Source: Nonomuraea solani
Lineage (GTDB): Bacteria > Actinomycetota > Actinomycetes > Streptosporangiales > Streptosporangiaceae
Assembly (NCBI RefSeq): GCF_900108335.1
Contig: NZ_FNVT01000033.1
Location: 1-64,000, forward strand
Direction: 5' to 3'
DNA: 64,000 bases
The position numbers and the translations under genes were made by a program. The notes beneath the pieces are model-generated. The model was not told the origin of the DNA, searched no databases, and saw only the letters and a program-made list of their open reading frames with translations. Positions within the stretch are counted from its first letter, which is position 1, and each line of letters begins with the position of its first letter. Shown here piece by piece: positions 25,162-32,966 of the stretch.

Positions 25162-25856
25162 GAAGAGTTCAACACCATCTACCGGCCATCCGGCCGGCTT
25201 ACCGTCGTGCGCATCCGCCCTGTCGTGCGGCGGTGATGCGCGGATCGCGAATGCGTGACCGTAGACCACCTTCCCATCTGTGGAACTGCGGTTCCCGAGC
25301 GGCGATACTCAGCCGGCAACGGGCGATCCCGATGGCGTCAACACTCCCTTCATCTCTTCCGAACCACTTCTTCTAACTTCTACCTACGGCAGCGCGTCCA
25401 CGCTCTGGGCCCCTTACCACTGCGCTGGCCCGTCACGTCCGACCTTCTGCCACCAACCTTCAACCTCAGCTTGCTCCGGGCAGTTCGTCGTCCTGCTGGT
25501 AACTCCTTGTGCTGCCCGGTTGGATCCGTTCCTTGCTATGTCAGAAACCATAGCCCCCACAGAAGCGAATGTCTACTACGGCGAGTGCACATTTTCAGCT
25601 CCGGGCGCGGCAACGTTCCGGCCTCCGCCGTTGCCCCTACGCGAACGCATGACAGATGCACGAGCACCGAGATCACAACTCCCACCGCGACCTGGGCCGA
25701 GACCGTGAATCCGCGCCGCCGCTCGAGGCCCCTCTCCCCCGGTGAGCGGTCACCCGCCAGCGCCCTGCCGGGGCTGCCGGCACCGGTGGGTCACGTGTCC
25801 GGTCACCCCCGTACACGGCTGACTTGCATGGAGTGCCGTGACGGCGCCCGCGAGCG
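25162..25856. other. Gene-less stretch of unusual composition
   Basis: About 700 bases without a supported gene. From about 25255 to 25670 the plus strand is pyrimidine-rich and visibly poorer in GC than its neighbours (for example CTTCATCTCTTCC and CCACTTCTTCTAACTTCTAC). On the minus strand it is purine-rich with GGAAGAGATGAAGGGA-type runs. This could be imported DNA, a decayed mobile element or an RNA. I cannot assign it. Confidence 0.4.
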
Positions 25857-26231
25857 TCAACGAGACTGGTGCACCGGCGCCGCGAATGCGCTCAGCACTG
25901 CGGCGATGGCTCCCTCCACGCTGGAATGGATGTTCATGGCATCCCATATGCCGGTGATCTGCAGGACCCGAGCGGGCACATCCTGCACCGCCGCCAGGTA
26001 AAGGGTCGCTTCCTGTTGCCGCATGGCGGCGTGGAGACGTAGCAGCGCATGGAGACCCCTGCTGTCCAGGAAGGTCAGCCCGCCGAGATCCAGAACCACA
26101 GGCTCTCCCGGCCGACAGGTCCGGCTGACGTAGGACTCGAGCTGGTCAGCGTTGCTGTGATCGACCTCGCCGACCACGCTGACCAGCATTCCAGTGATCA
26201 ATTGCTGACTGTCCAGGTAGAGGGGGGACAT
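25857..26231 (-). CDS. STAS domain protein, third type
   Basis: A 124-residue STAS protein (MLVSVVGEVDHSNADQLESY; PVVLDLGGLTFLDSRGLHAL). Unlike the two STAS copies at 15 and 21.8 kb, it has a Ser in the phosphorylation loop (FLDSRGL), so it looks like a regular anti-sigma antagonist. It stands alone, with a transposase remnant upstream. The upstream region on the minus strand has AT-rich blocks (GTTACAAACAGTTG, GAGGGAATCATG) that may include its promoter. Confidence 0.9.
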   Translation of the reverse strand: MSPLYLDSQQLITGMLVSVVGEVDHSNADQLESYVSRTCRPGEPVVLDLGGLTFLDSRGLHALLRLHAAMRQQEATLYLAAVQDVPARVLQITGIWDAMNIHSSVEGAIAAVLSAFAAPVHQSR

Positions 26232-26536
26232 GGAACCTCGCCAGGGTTAGGGCATGGGCCGTAGCTTGGTGACGAGCATGATTCCCTCTGCGAGGGATAA
26301 CCTGAGACGACAACTGTTTGTAACCGCGCGACAACAGTATTCCCTCGGAACGAGGATTGAGAAGCCCGTTGGCTAAATCCTCGGAGCGAGCTTCTCCTAC
26401 CGTTGTCGGCGGCTGCACGCGGCCGGGCGTGGACGGCACGTCCGTTCGTGGTGATATCCCGGCGGTCCGCTCGCGGCCCGTGATGTGCTCCAGCAGGTGC
26501 TCGCCAACTTCGCCCCTGCGGAGGTTCGCAGGGACG

Positions 26537-26742
26537 CTACGACGCGACCACGTGCTGGTTCATGGTGAACGGCATCTGCGCCGGGTGCTCGCCGAATGCG
26601 AGCGACACCATGACGATCATCGTCCGCACCAGCAGATGCCGCCGCTGCATGAGCCCGGCCGCGTGATCGACATGAGGGCGCCGGTCCGACGGACCGAGGC
26701 CGTCTCGGGATTGATCAATGCCGAGACGGGTTCGTCGGGATC
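26537..26742 (+). pseudogene. Transposase (integrase core) C-terminal remnant
   Basis: The frame reads DHVLVHGERHLRRVLAECER, then HHDDHRPHQQMPPL and AVSGLINAETG. This matches the end of rve-type integrase domains (ERHLRRVLAEY-RHYN-HRPHR, then LGGLINEYERAA). Catalytic DDE residues and the N-terminal part are missing, and no inverted repeats were found. It is a relic of an insertion sequence. Confidence 0.75.
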
Positions 26743-26808
26743 GCGCACCATCGGCTGGCCGGCCTGGGATGACCCGCACATGCTCGGGCCGACCCGGACG
26801 ACACCGGC

Positions 26809-27687
26809 TCAGGCCGGGGCGGACACCTGGATCGAGGCGAGTTTGGCCGGGTCTACGACGATGTGAATGCCGGCGATCCGGCCGTCGGTGACGGCGAAGG
26901 CGATGACGGACAGAGGCGTTCCGTCCGAGCGCCAGGACATGTGCCCGGGGATGCCGTTGACCAGCACGGGTCGCTGGCGAGCGATGGCCTCGCCGGAGAA
27001 CATGCGGGCGCCGGCCGCGACCTCGGTGGCGCCGAGGGTGACGACGATGCCGCCGGGGGTGTCGACGGTCAGCTTCACGTTCGGGTCGAGGACCCGCAGG
27101 AGCGCTTCGAAATCGCCGCCGACGGCGGCGGCGCTGAACGCCTGGACGACCTGTTGGTGCTCGCGGCCGGGGCCCGCCGGCCGGTCCGTGGCTTGGACCT
27201 TGCGGCGGGCGCGGCTGGCGATCATCTTGGTGGCGTCAGCGGATTTGCCCAGGATATGGCCGATTTCGTGGAACGGAACCGCGAACATGTCGTGCAGGAC
27301 GAACGCCAGGCGCTCGGTCGGGGTGAGCGAGTCGAGCACGACGAGCAGGGCGAGGCCGACCGAATCGGCCAGCGCCACCTGCTCGTCCGGCGCGGGATCG
27401 TCGGCGGGCGTCACCACGAGGTCCGCATGTTCGTGCCCGTAGACGATCTCGGGGTGGGCTTGACGGGATCTCAGCAGGTCAAGGCTGATTCGGCCGACCA
27501 CGGTGGTCAGCCAGCCCGCCAGGTTACCGATGGTCGCCTCATCCTGGCGGACCAGGCGCATCCAGGCTTCCTGGACCACATCCTCGGCGTCGGCGTGCGA
27601 GCCCAGCACGCGGTGCGCGAGAGCGCGCAGCCGATCGCGCTGGGCTTCGAACGCCTCGGCCACGAGGCCGGATGGGTGGGTGGTCAC
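26809..27687 (-). CDS. sigJ: SigJ-like ECF sigma factor with SnoaL-like domain
   Basis: A 292-residue extracytoplasmic-function sigma factor. Region 2 spans about residues 8-75 (LAHRVLGSHADAEDVVQEAW) and region 4 about 110-170 (LDSLTPTERLAFVLHDMF; FHEIGHILGKSADATKMIAS). A SnoaL-like domain follows (about 185-285), ending in IVVDPAKLASI. This fused domain is typical of SigJ/ECF41-like factors, which are controlled by the C-terminal domain rather than by a separate anti-sigma factor. The upstream VOC gene overlaps it by four bases, so they are translationally coupled. Confidence 0.9.
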   Translation of the reverse strand: MTTHPSGLVAEAFEAQRDRLRALAHRVLGSHADAEDVVQEAWMRLVRQDEATIGNLAGWLTTVVGRISLDLLRSRQAHPEIVYGHEHADLVVTPADDPAPDEQVALADSVGLALLVVLDSLTPTERLAFVLHDMFAVPFHEIGHILGKSADATKMIASRARRKVQATDRPAGPGREHQQVVQAFSAAAVGGDFEALLRVLDPNVKLTVDTPGGIVVTLGATEVAAGARMFSGEAIARQRPVLVNGIPGHMSWRSDGTPLSVIAFAVTDGRIAGIHIVVDPAKLASIQVSAPA

Positions 27688-28097
27688 GGCTTTCGCGGCT
27701 TTCGCTGCTGACGGAGCGAGACCCGGTTACCGTCCGGGTCCACCGCCTCGATGCGGACCCCGAACGGATAGTCCACGGGTTCCGGCTCTTCGAAGGTGAC
27801 ACCGCGCCGGCGCATGGCCTCGAAATCCTTCCGCAGATCGTCGGATTCGAGGATCAGCGGCCCGGGCGCGCCAATCTGGCCCACGTCGCCCGGCTGTCCC
27901 GCGGCCGTCGCATGCGACCACAGGAGGATCTGCACCGGGCTGCCGGGAACGCCGACGGTGAGGAACCGCCCGTCGGGCCCCGAGAAGTCCACCTGCTTCT
28001 CCAGACCGAGTCCTTCGGTGTAGAACTCCAGCGCGCGGTCCTGATCGGTGACGTAGCTCGTCACGTACATGATGGTCGTCAGCATCCTGTTCTCCAT
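27684..28097 (-). CDS. VOC family protein
   Basis: A 137-residue vicinal-oxygen-chelate protein (MYVTSYVTDQDRALEFYTEG; GLGLEKQVDF; GVRIEAVDPDGNRVSL). An internal ATG at 28085 could also serve as start. It ends within the start of the SigJ-like gene, so the two form an operon. ECF41-type sigma genes usually neighbour small enzymes (decarboxylase, oxidoreductase, epimerase or VOC) that are their targets; this enzyme may be such a target or a sensor. The substrate is unknown. Confidence 0.9.
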   Translation of the reverse strand: MENRMLTTIMYVTSYVTDQDRALEFYTEGLGLEKQVDFSGPDGRFLTVGVPGSPVQILLWSHATAAGQPGDVGQIGAPGPLILESDDLRKDFEAMRRRGVTFEEPEPVDYPFGVRIEAVDPDGNRVSLRQQRKPRKP

Positions 28098-28471
28098 TCA
28101 CTCGTTGGGGCGGCGACCGTTCGTATTCGGTCGTCACACCTATGACGAGTGCCGCCGGGAAAGGTAACAGGACCGGTCCGCCGGGGCGCATGCGGTGTGG
28201 CCCGGCGGACCGCGTCCAGGCCCGGTGGGCGCCCAAGGCGTGCCGCTGACCGGCAGAAGGAGGCGCGGATGACGTCCTTTGACGCCTTGCCGAGCGGCTC
28301 GTCCCGGACCGCGTCGAGGCGACGCTTTCCCGTGACGTGCAGACCGGCCTGGACCATCATGTGGGCCGAGATACCAGTAGTCGTCGCAGGGCGCCTCCAG
28401 GACGACGGGGCCGACGTCATTGGAGCCGCCGGAATACCGGCACTCATCGCCGTCGAGTTGCTCCCCGCCGA
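28098..28471. other. Gene-less stretch
   Basis: About 370 bases without a supported gene. Minus-strand frames contain protein-like pieces (LHVTGKRRLDAVRDEPLG; SNDVGPVVLEAPCDDYWYLG) in different frames, which may be a decayed gene of unknown family. Confidence 0.35.
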
Positions 28472-28921
28472 TCAGCGGCGGTTGAGGCTGAGCTTGAGTC
28501 CCACTTCGTTGCCGAGCCACTGCTTGTAGCGACCGGCCAGGACGCCGTAGGAGACCCGGCTGCCGTTGGCGGCGGTGACCGTGACGTCGATGCGTTCGAC
28601 TCGCCATGACTCGTTTGAGTCGTTGCCGGTCTGGTAGCGGATGTAGACGTCGTTCCGGTTGAGGTGCTCGAGAGTGAGGTTGGTGCTCCGGGGGTCGTTC
28701 TGGTCGGGGTAGGTCACGTTGGCGCCTTCGCCGAAGATGTACTCGTTGTCGCTTTCGGGCTCGAAGGTGCTGATGTCATCTCGATTGGCGCGGAATTCGC
28801 GCCCTGCGGCACCGAGGAACACCATGTTGGAGCCTTTGGCGGTGGCGTAGTCGTCGTCGTCCGGGGCGGTGGCGATGCGGGCGACGATGGAGGTGATAGC
28901 GGTGGAGTTGGGGGAGGACAT
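28472..28921 (-). CDS. PLAT-like small protein
   Basis: A 149-residue protein without a signal peptide. The block MVFLGAAGREFRANRDD, then YIFGEGANVTYPDQNDPR and a beta-rich C-terminal half (WRVERIDVTVTAANG) resemble PLAT/LH2 beta-sandwich domains, which mediate lipid or protein contacts. The N-terminus has a run of four Asp. AGGAG lies before the ATG at 28921. It lies downstream of the metalloprotease gene on the same strand, 215 bases away, with its own possible promoter. The two may work together; this is inference. Confidence 0.65.
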   Translation of the reverse strand: MSSPNSTAITSIVARIATAPDDDDYATAKGSNMVFLGAAGREFRANRDDISTFEPESDNEYIFGEGANVTYPDQNDPRSTNLTLEHLNRNDVYIRYQTGNDSNESWRVERIDVTVTAANGSRVSYGVLAGRYKQWLGNEVGLKLSLNRR

Positions 28922-28940
28922 TACCGATCTCCTAACGTTG

Positions 28941-28971
28941 CTACTCTTTGTAATCGAATGACTACTCTATG
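28941..28971 (-). promoter_or_regulatory. Tandem 10-bp direct repeat upstream of the PLAT-like gene
   Basis: CTACTCTTTG (28941) and CTACTCTATG (28962) repeat with a 21-base period, two helical turns, 20-50 bases before the start codon at 28921. Spacing on the same helix face suggests a binding site for a regulator; the protein is unknown. Confidence 0.5.
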
Positions 28972-29136
28972 TAGCTTGCCGATAGTGCCCTTCCTAACAC
29001 CCTCTGCGAGTGAGGACCTCCTTACTCACCAGCAATGTCGCCGTGTGATCGCTGGGCCCGCACCCGCTTCCGCTGCGCCGTGCGGGCGTGCCGCCGTGGA
29101 CTTCCCCGCCGGCACGCCGATCGTCGTGTGGTGCGG

Positions 29137-30660
29137 TCAGTTGCCATCGCCCTGCCGGTAGAAGGGCTGGGCGCCGGTGAAGTAGGTCGCGAGGGCGGCG
29201 TTATGTGTGGTCAGCGCCACGGGGTCGATGTGCGACAACGCGTACGCCTCGGCGTACAGTTCGGCGAAACCGGCGGCGGTGGCCGGAAACTGCTTCGTGT
29301 ACGGGGTCAGGTCCTGGCCGATCCCCTGGTTCTGGGCGTACTGCTTGAAGCTCAGTTCGCGGCCGGTACGGTCGCCCTCCTTCTTCTCGTACTTCCTGCG
29401 CCAGGCGTTGGAGCGGAAGTCGATGTCACACCAGCGGATGAGCTCAGCGTGGAAGATCGCCCACGGGGCGTCGCATGGTGTGGCCGTCAGCCTGTTCCTG
29501 AGCTGGTTGTACTCATCGTCGCTGGGATGGTCGCCGGCTTCGGAGCGGCGGTTCAGCCCGATCGCGCGTTCGTAATCGTCCATGATGGCGTTGGCGTCGT
29601 CCATGACCAGGGCGCGGTGCTTTTTGAGTTCCGTGCCGAGGGCCGCGGTCTTGTTGGCCGCATAGTTCCGGGCGGCTTGGGCGAGTCCGGCCATCTTTCC
29701 GCCTTGCTGCTCGCAGAAACCGATGGCCGCCGCCGCCTGGGCGGGTGGCCCCAGGGCCGCGCTGTAGGCGTTCTCGGCCAGGTCGACCACCTTTTCGATG
29801 TCTTCGGTCCCGTAGCGGAGAGTGGTGGCGTTGGTGATGTCATCCTGCGACAGAAGGTCGACTTCTCCGTAGACGCCGGGCTGAGTCGTTGCCACGGCCG
29901 CGCCGGAGTTTCTTCGGGCTTCGGTCCTGCGGTGTACCGATGCCACGGCGTGGCCGATTTCGTGCAGGATGCCGATGACGCTGACCGGATAGACGATCCC
30001 GTCGCTGCCCTCGTAGAAGCCCTTGGCGTCCCGGTCGAACATGGCGGTCGAGATGTCGATCGTGCCCAGGGATGTGATGTTGGGGCCGAATTTCTGCCGG
30101 AACACTCCCAGGTCGGGCTCTCCCCCGGGTGCGGGCGGAAGTTGCGGCACGCGGCCGAGTTCGAGACCGCGCAGGGCCGGGCGGTCGTCCTGTTTGACCA
30201 GGGCCAGCGCGCACTGGAGTTTGGTCAGGTCGACCGGGGTCCAGCCGCCGGTGATGGTCCGGAGGCTGTAGGTAGCGATGAGTTCCCGCTTGAGGTTCTC
30301 CGGGTTGCCCGCCGGGTCGTTCATGGGTCTGCCGCGGCCGACGAGCCGGGCCGTCGCGTTGCGGTCCTGGTCGTAGGTGAGGACGACCTGCCCTTCGGCG
30401 CCGGGGCCGATCGGCAGGATCTGGCGGTATGTCTTGCCTTCGATCTCGTACGTGCTGTAGTGGGCGAGTAACCAGCGGAGGGCGCGTTCCTCCACGTCGG
30501 TGACGCCCTGGCCCTGGATGGTGCCCTTGCCCGGGAGCCGGCTGTCGCTTTCCTTCTTGGCGACGACGTCTTCGCTGAGGACGTTCGGCAGGAGTACGGC
30601 CGGTAGGGCTCCTACTTCGTATCCGATGTTGTGCTGCGTGATGTCGATCTCTTCGTACAT
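29137..30660 (-). CDS. Zinc metalloprotease-like protein (gluzincin type)
   Basis: A 507-residue protein with no signal peptide or membrane segment. The zinc motif HEIGH is at residues 233-237, within VIGILHEIGHAVASV. A second block, GFAELYAEAYALSHIDP (about 464-480), is like the (Y/F)FAEA(F/Y)ALY motif that gives the third Glu ligand in anthrax lethal-factor-type and related gluzincins. About 230 mostly helical residues separate the motifs, an unusually large insert. The ATG at 30660 has AAGGAG nine bases upstream. The substrate is unknown; a cytoplasmic or injected role is possible. Confidence 0.72.
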   Translation of the reverse strand: MYEEIDITQHNIGYEVGALPAVLLPNVLSEDVVAKKESDSRLPGKGTIQGQGVTDVEERALRWLLAHYSTYEIEGKTYRQILPIGPGAEGQVVLTYDQDRNATARLVGRGRPMNDPAGNPENLKRELIATYSLRTITGGWTPVDLTKLQCALALVKQDDRPALRGLELGRVPQLPPAPGGEPDLGVFRQKFGPNITSLGTIDISTAMFDRDAKGFYEGSDGIVYPVSVIGILHEIGHAVASVHRRTEARRNSGAAVATTQPGVYGEVDLLSQDDITNATTLRYGTEDIEKVVDLAENAYSAALGPPAQAAAAIGFCEQQGGKMAGLAQAARNYAANKTAALGTELKKHRALVMDDANAIMDDYERAIGLNRRSEAGDHPSDDEYNQLRNRLTATPCDAPWAIFHAELIRWCDIDFRSNAWRRKYEKKEGDRTGRELSFKQYAQNQGIGQDLTPYTKQFPATAAGFAELYAEAYALSHIDPVALTTHNAALATYFTGAQPFYRQGDGN

Positions 30661-30701
30661 GATCATTGTCTCCTTCGCGGTTGGCCGGGTCGACTTCCGG
30701 G

Positions 30702-30746
30702 ACGTTATGCAGCGTCCGGCACATATGTCAATGGGTGTCGACATAT
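30702..30746 (-). promoter_or_regulatory. Promoter and operator of the metalloprotease gene
   Basis: On the minus strand, TTGACA (30731-30726) and TAACGT (30707-30702) are spaced by 18 bases. An inverted repeat, ATATGTC-N10-GACATAT (30723-30746), overlaps the -35 hexamer, a usual position for a repressor site. The start codon lies about 40 bases downstream. Confidence 0.6.
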
Positions 30747-30749
30747 TGA

Positions 30750-31307
30750 ATTAAGGGCTTTGGCATTTGGGTGGGGCCGTTCTCCGTGCGCGAAACCGCG
30801 CGCAACCGCCCGCACCTGGCGTGTCCCGCCGCACACGATCGGGACATGGCGCCCTGATTCGGCCCTCGCCCTCAAGAGCGGTTCCGCGCCCGCCGAACTG
30901 GCGGCGCTACGCCGCGGTCAGTGGCCGCGACCTCGGCCGGCCGTCATCTGAGCGCCTGCTCAAATGGCTTGAGCCATCGCTCGGATCGAAGCGCCGGATT
31001 TTCGATGCGCACAGCGAACCAGCAGGTCACATGCGGTGGCTGAATGCGCGGTCCAGCCCGAGCGGATCACCCCCCTCTACTGGGACCTGCGCGCCACCAA
31101 GCGCGAGGAGGCCGAGCTCGTCTTCCGCGCCGGGGAGGAGGGCGTCCGCCAGCGGGACCGGCGCCACGAATCACGCCGTGGGACGCTCGTGGAGTCGCGC
31201 GAAGGCGGTGGCGTGGGGTGCGGACGCCACGTGGATCACGCCAGTGGGAGGACCGGCAGGTCAGACATCGAGTCCTCTTGCTGAGCCCCGCAAGCTACAG
31301 TTCCGGG
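30750..31307. other. Gene-less stretch before the LRR gene
   Basis: About 560 bases without a supported gene. A plus-strand frame near 31040-31140 reads ERITPLYWDLRATKREEAEL, which looks protein-like but has no family or ribosome site that I recognise. Confidence 0.4.
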
Positions 31308-32825
31308 ATGATCAGCAGCCACGAGACGTCCCGGTTCGCCCCGCATCATGCCTTGTTAGGAGGGGGGAAACCGCCGACCGCCGCGCACGCCCGGCGTGCC
31401 TTCCGTGACCTCGCCGCCGTCCAGGGCCCTGAGGCGCAGGAGGCCTACGAGCTGGCCGCGCGTTTCACCGAGTTCGCACCGCAGGAGTCGGAGAAGCTGC
31501 TGAAACCGTGGCGCGACGCGGCCGACCGCGACGCCTTCGCCCGGCTGCTCGTCGCGCCCGCCTTCGCGCGCGAGGGCCGCACCGAGTTCGAGCTCGGCAG
31601 GAAGCTCACCCTGGACTGCGGCATCCGGCACCTGACGTCGCTGCGCACGTTGCGCGTATTCCAGCGCAAGGACCTGACCGACCTCAGCGGAGTCGCCGCG
31701 CTCACCGGCCTCGTGGAGCTGGACCTGGAGGGTTCCAAGAGCCTCAGCGACATCGGCCCGCTCACCGCGCTGACCGGGCTGCGTACCCTCAACCTGCACA
31801 ACAGCGCCGTCCATGACCTGACGCCGCTCGCCGGGATGACGAACCTCTCCACCCTGGTGCTGAGCGGCTGCCGCGAACTCACCGACCTCGGGCCGCTCGC
31901 CGCGCTCACCGGCCTGGAGAAGCTGGTCCTCGACGACTGCCCAGGCGTGAGCGACCTCGGCGCGCTCAAGGCGCTGGCGAACCTGCGCTCCCTCAGCGTC
32001 AGCAGGACGTCCGTCCGTGACTTCGCGGCACTCGCGAACCTCACCGGCCTCACCGAGCTGGACGCCTCGGAGTGCGCCGAGCTGGAGTCCCTTGAGGGCC
32101 TGGCGCACATGCCGCACCTCACCGCGCTGAACCTGGGTGACTGCACCCGGCTGACCTCGCTGAACGGCCTCGGCAGCCACCCCGGACTCCGCCGGATCAA
32201 CCTCTACGGCTGCACGGCGCTGCTCGACGTCAGCGCCATCTCCGGCGCCACGGGGCTGACGTTCTTCGGGCTGCACGGCTCCGCACGGCTCACCTCGATC
32301 GACGGCATCGAGGGGCTGCCGCAGATCGAGTACGTCTATCTCAAGGACTGCCCCGGGCTGCGGGACCTGAGCGTGCTGGGCACCCTGCCAAAGCTGGAGT
32401 CGCTGAACCTCATCAACCTCCCCCAGCTCAGGGACGCCTCACCAATCCCGCGCTGCGAAGCGCTGATCAAGCTCAGCATCGACAAATGCCCGGAGCTGAC
32501 CACCCTCGGTGGGCTGCCGCCGCTGCCCGCGCTGGACTATCTCTCCGCGAACGAGTGCCCCAAGCTCCGCACCCTCGGCACGGGCCACGACCTCCCGTGC
32601 CTGGAGAGCCTGTTCGCACTGGACGCGCCCTCCCTGGCCGACCTCGGCAGTGTCGCGGAGCTGCCGAAGCTGGAGATGCTCCTAGCGAGCCACCACTCCC
32701 CCGGCCTCGACCCGGCGGGCCTGCGTGGCCGGGCCCCGTTCCGGAGCATCGGGCTCGACGAGGAGTGGACGGCCCGCTGGAGCACCGAGATCGATCACGC
32801 GCTCCGGGGACACCAAGACGCCTAG
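31308..32825 (+). CDS. Leucine-rich repeat protein
   Basis: A 505-residue cytoplasmic protein. An N-terminal helical region (about residues 1-105) is followed by some 15-16 leucine-rich repeats of about 22-23 residues, such as LTGLVELDLEGSKSLSDIGP and LTGLRTLNLHNSAVHDLTP. The repeats are most regular up to residue 350 and then diverge. The last 30 residues are not repeats (LDEEWTARWSTEIDHAL). LRR domains bind proteins; no catalytic domain is attached. The start at 31308 is uncertain because the ribosome site is weak (TTCCGGG). Confidence 0.88.
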   Translation: MISSHETSRFAPHHALLGGGKPPTAAHARRAFRDLAAVQGPEAQEAYELAARFTEFAPQESEKLLKPWRDAADRDAFARLLVAPAFAREGRTEFELGRKLTLDCGIRHLTSLRTLRVFQRKDLTDLSGVAALTGLVELDLEGSKSLSDIGPLTALTGLRTLNLHNSAVHDLTPLAGMTNLSTLVLSGCRELTDLGPLAALTGLEKLVLDDCPGVSDLGALKALANLRSLSVSRTSVRDFAALANLTGLTELDASECAELESLEGLAHMPHLTALNLGDCTRLTSLNGLGSHPGLRRINLYGCTALLDVSAISGATGLTFFGLHGSARLTSIDGIEGLPQIEYVYLKDCPGLRDLSVLGTLPKLESLNLINLPQLRDASPIPRCEALIKLSIDKCPELTTLGGLPPLPALDYLSANECPKLRTLGTGHDLPCLESLFALDAPSLADLGSVAELPKLEMLLASHHSPGLDPAGLRGRAPFRSIGLDEEWTARWSTEIDHALRGHQDA

Positions 32826-32894
32826 GTCGGTCGTGGCGTTCCTGCCGCTGATCGACCGGCCGGGCTACGCCTTCCACCCCGTCATCCCCTCAGT

Positions 32895-32926
32895 GCACGG
32901 CCCGGGGTCCGCCGTCCGGGCCGTGC
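32895..32926. terminator. Bidirectional terminator stem-loop
   Basis: GCACGGCCCGG pairs with CCGGGCCGTGC across a 10-base loop. It lies between the convergent ends of the LRR gene and the PKS operon and could serve both. Confidence 0.75.
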
Positions 32927-32966
32927 GTGAAGATCACTTGTGCCGCGACCGGGCCGGCCGGCGGCC

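Noticed and set aside
25280..25708. 142-residue plus-strand frame as a precursor peptide
   Set aside because: No ribosome site, no leader/core pattern and no modifying enzyme nearby; the sequence is low-complexity Pro/Ser/Thr.
29035..30471. 478-residue plus-strand frame
   Set aside because: It is the antisense of the metalloprotease gene, which has the HEIGH motif, promoter and ribosome site.
31044..31307. N-terminal extension of the LRR protein
   Set aside because: The added 88 residues are Arg/Pro-rich and unlike the rest, and the upstream codons lack a ribosome site.
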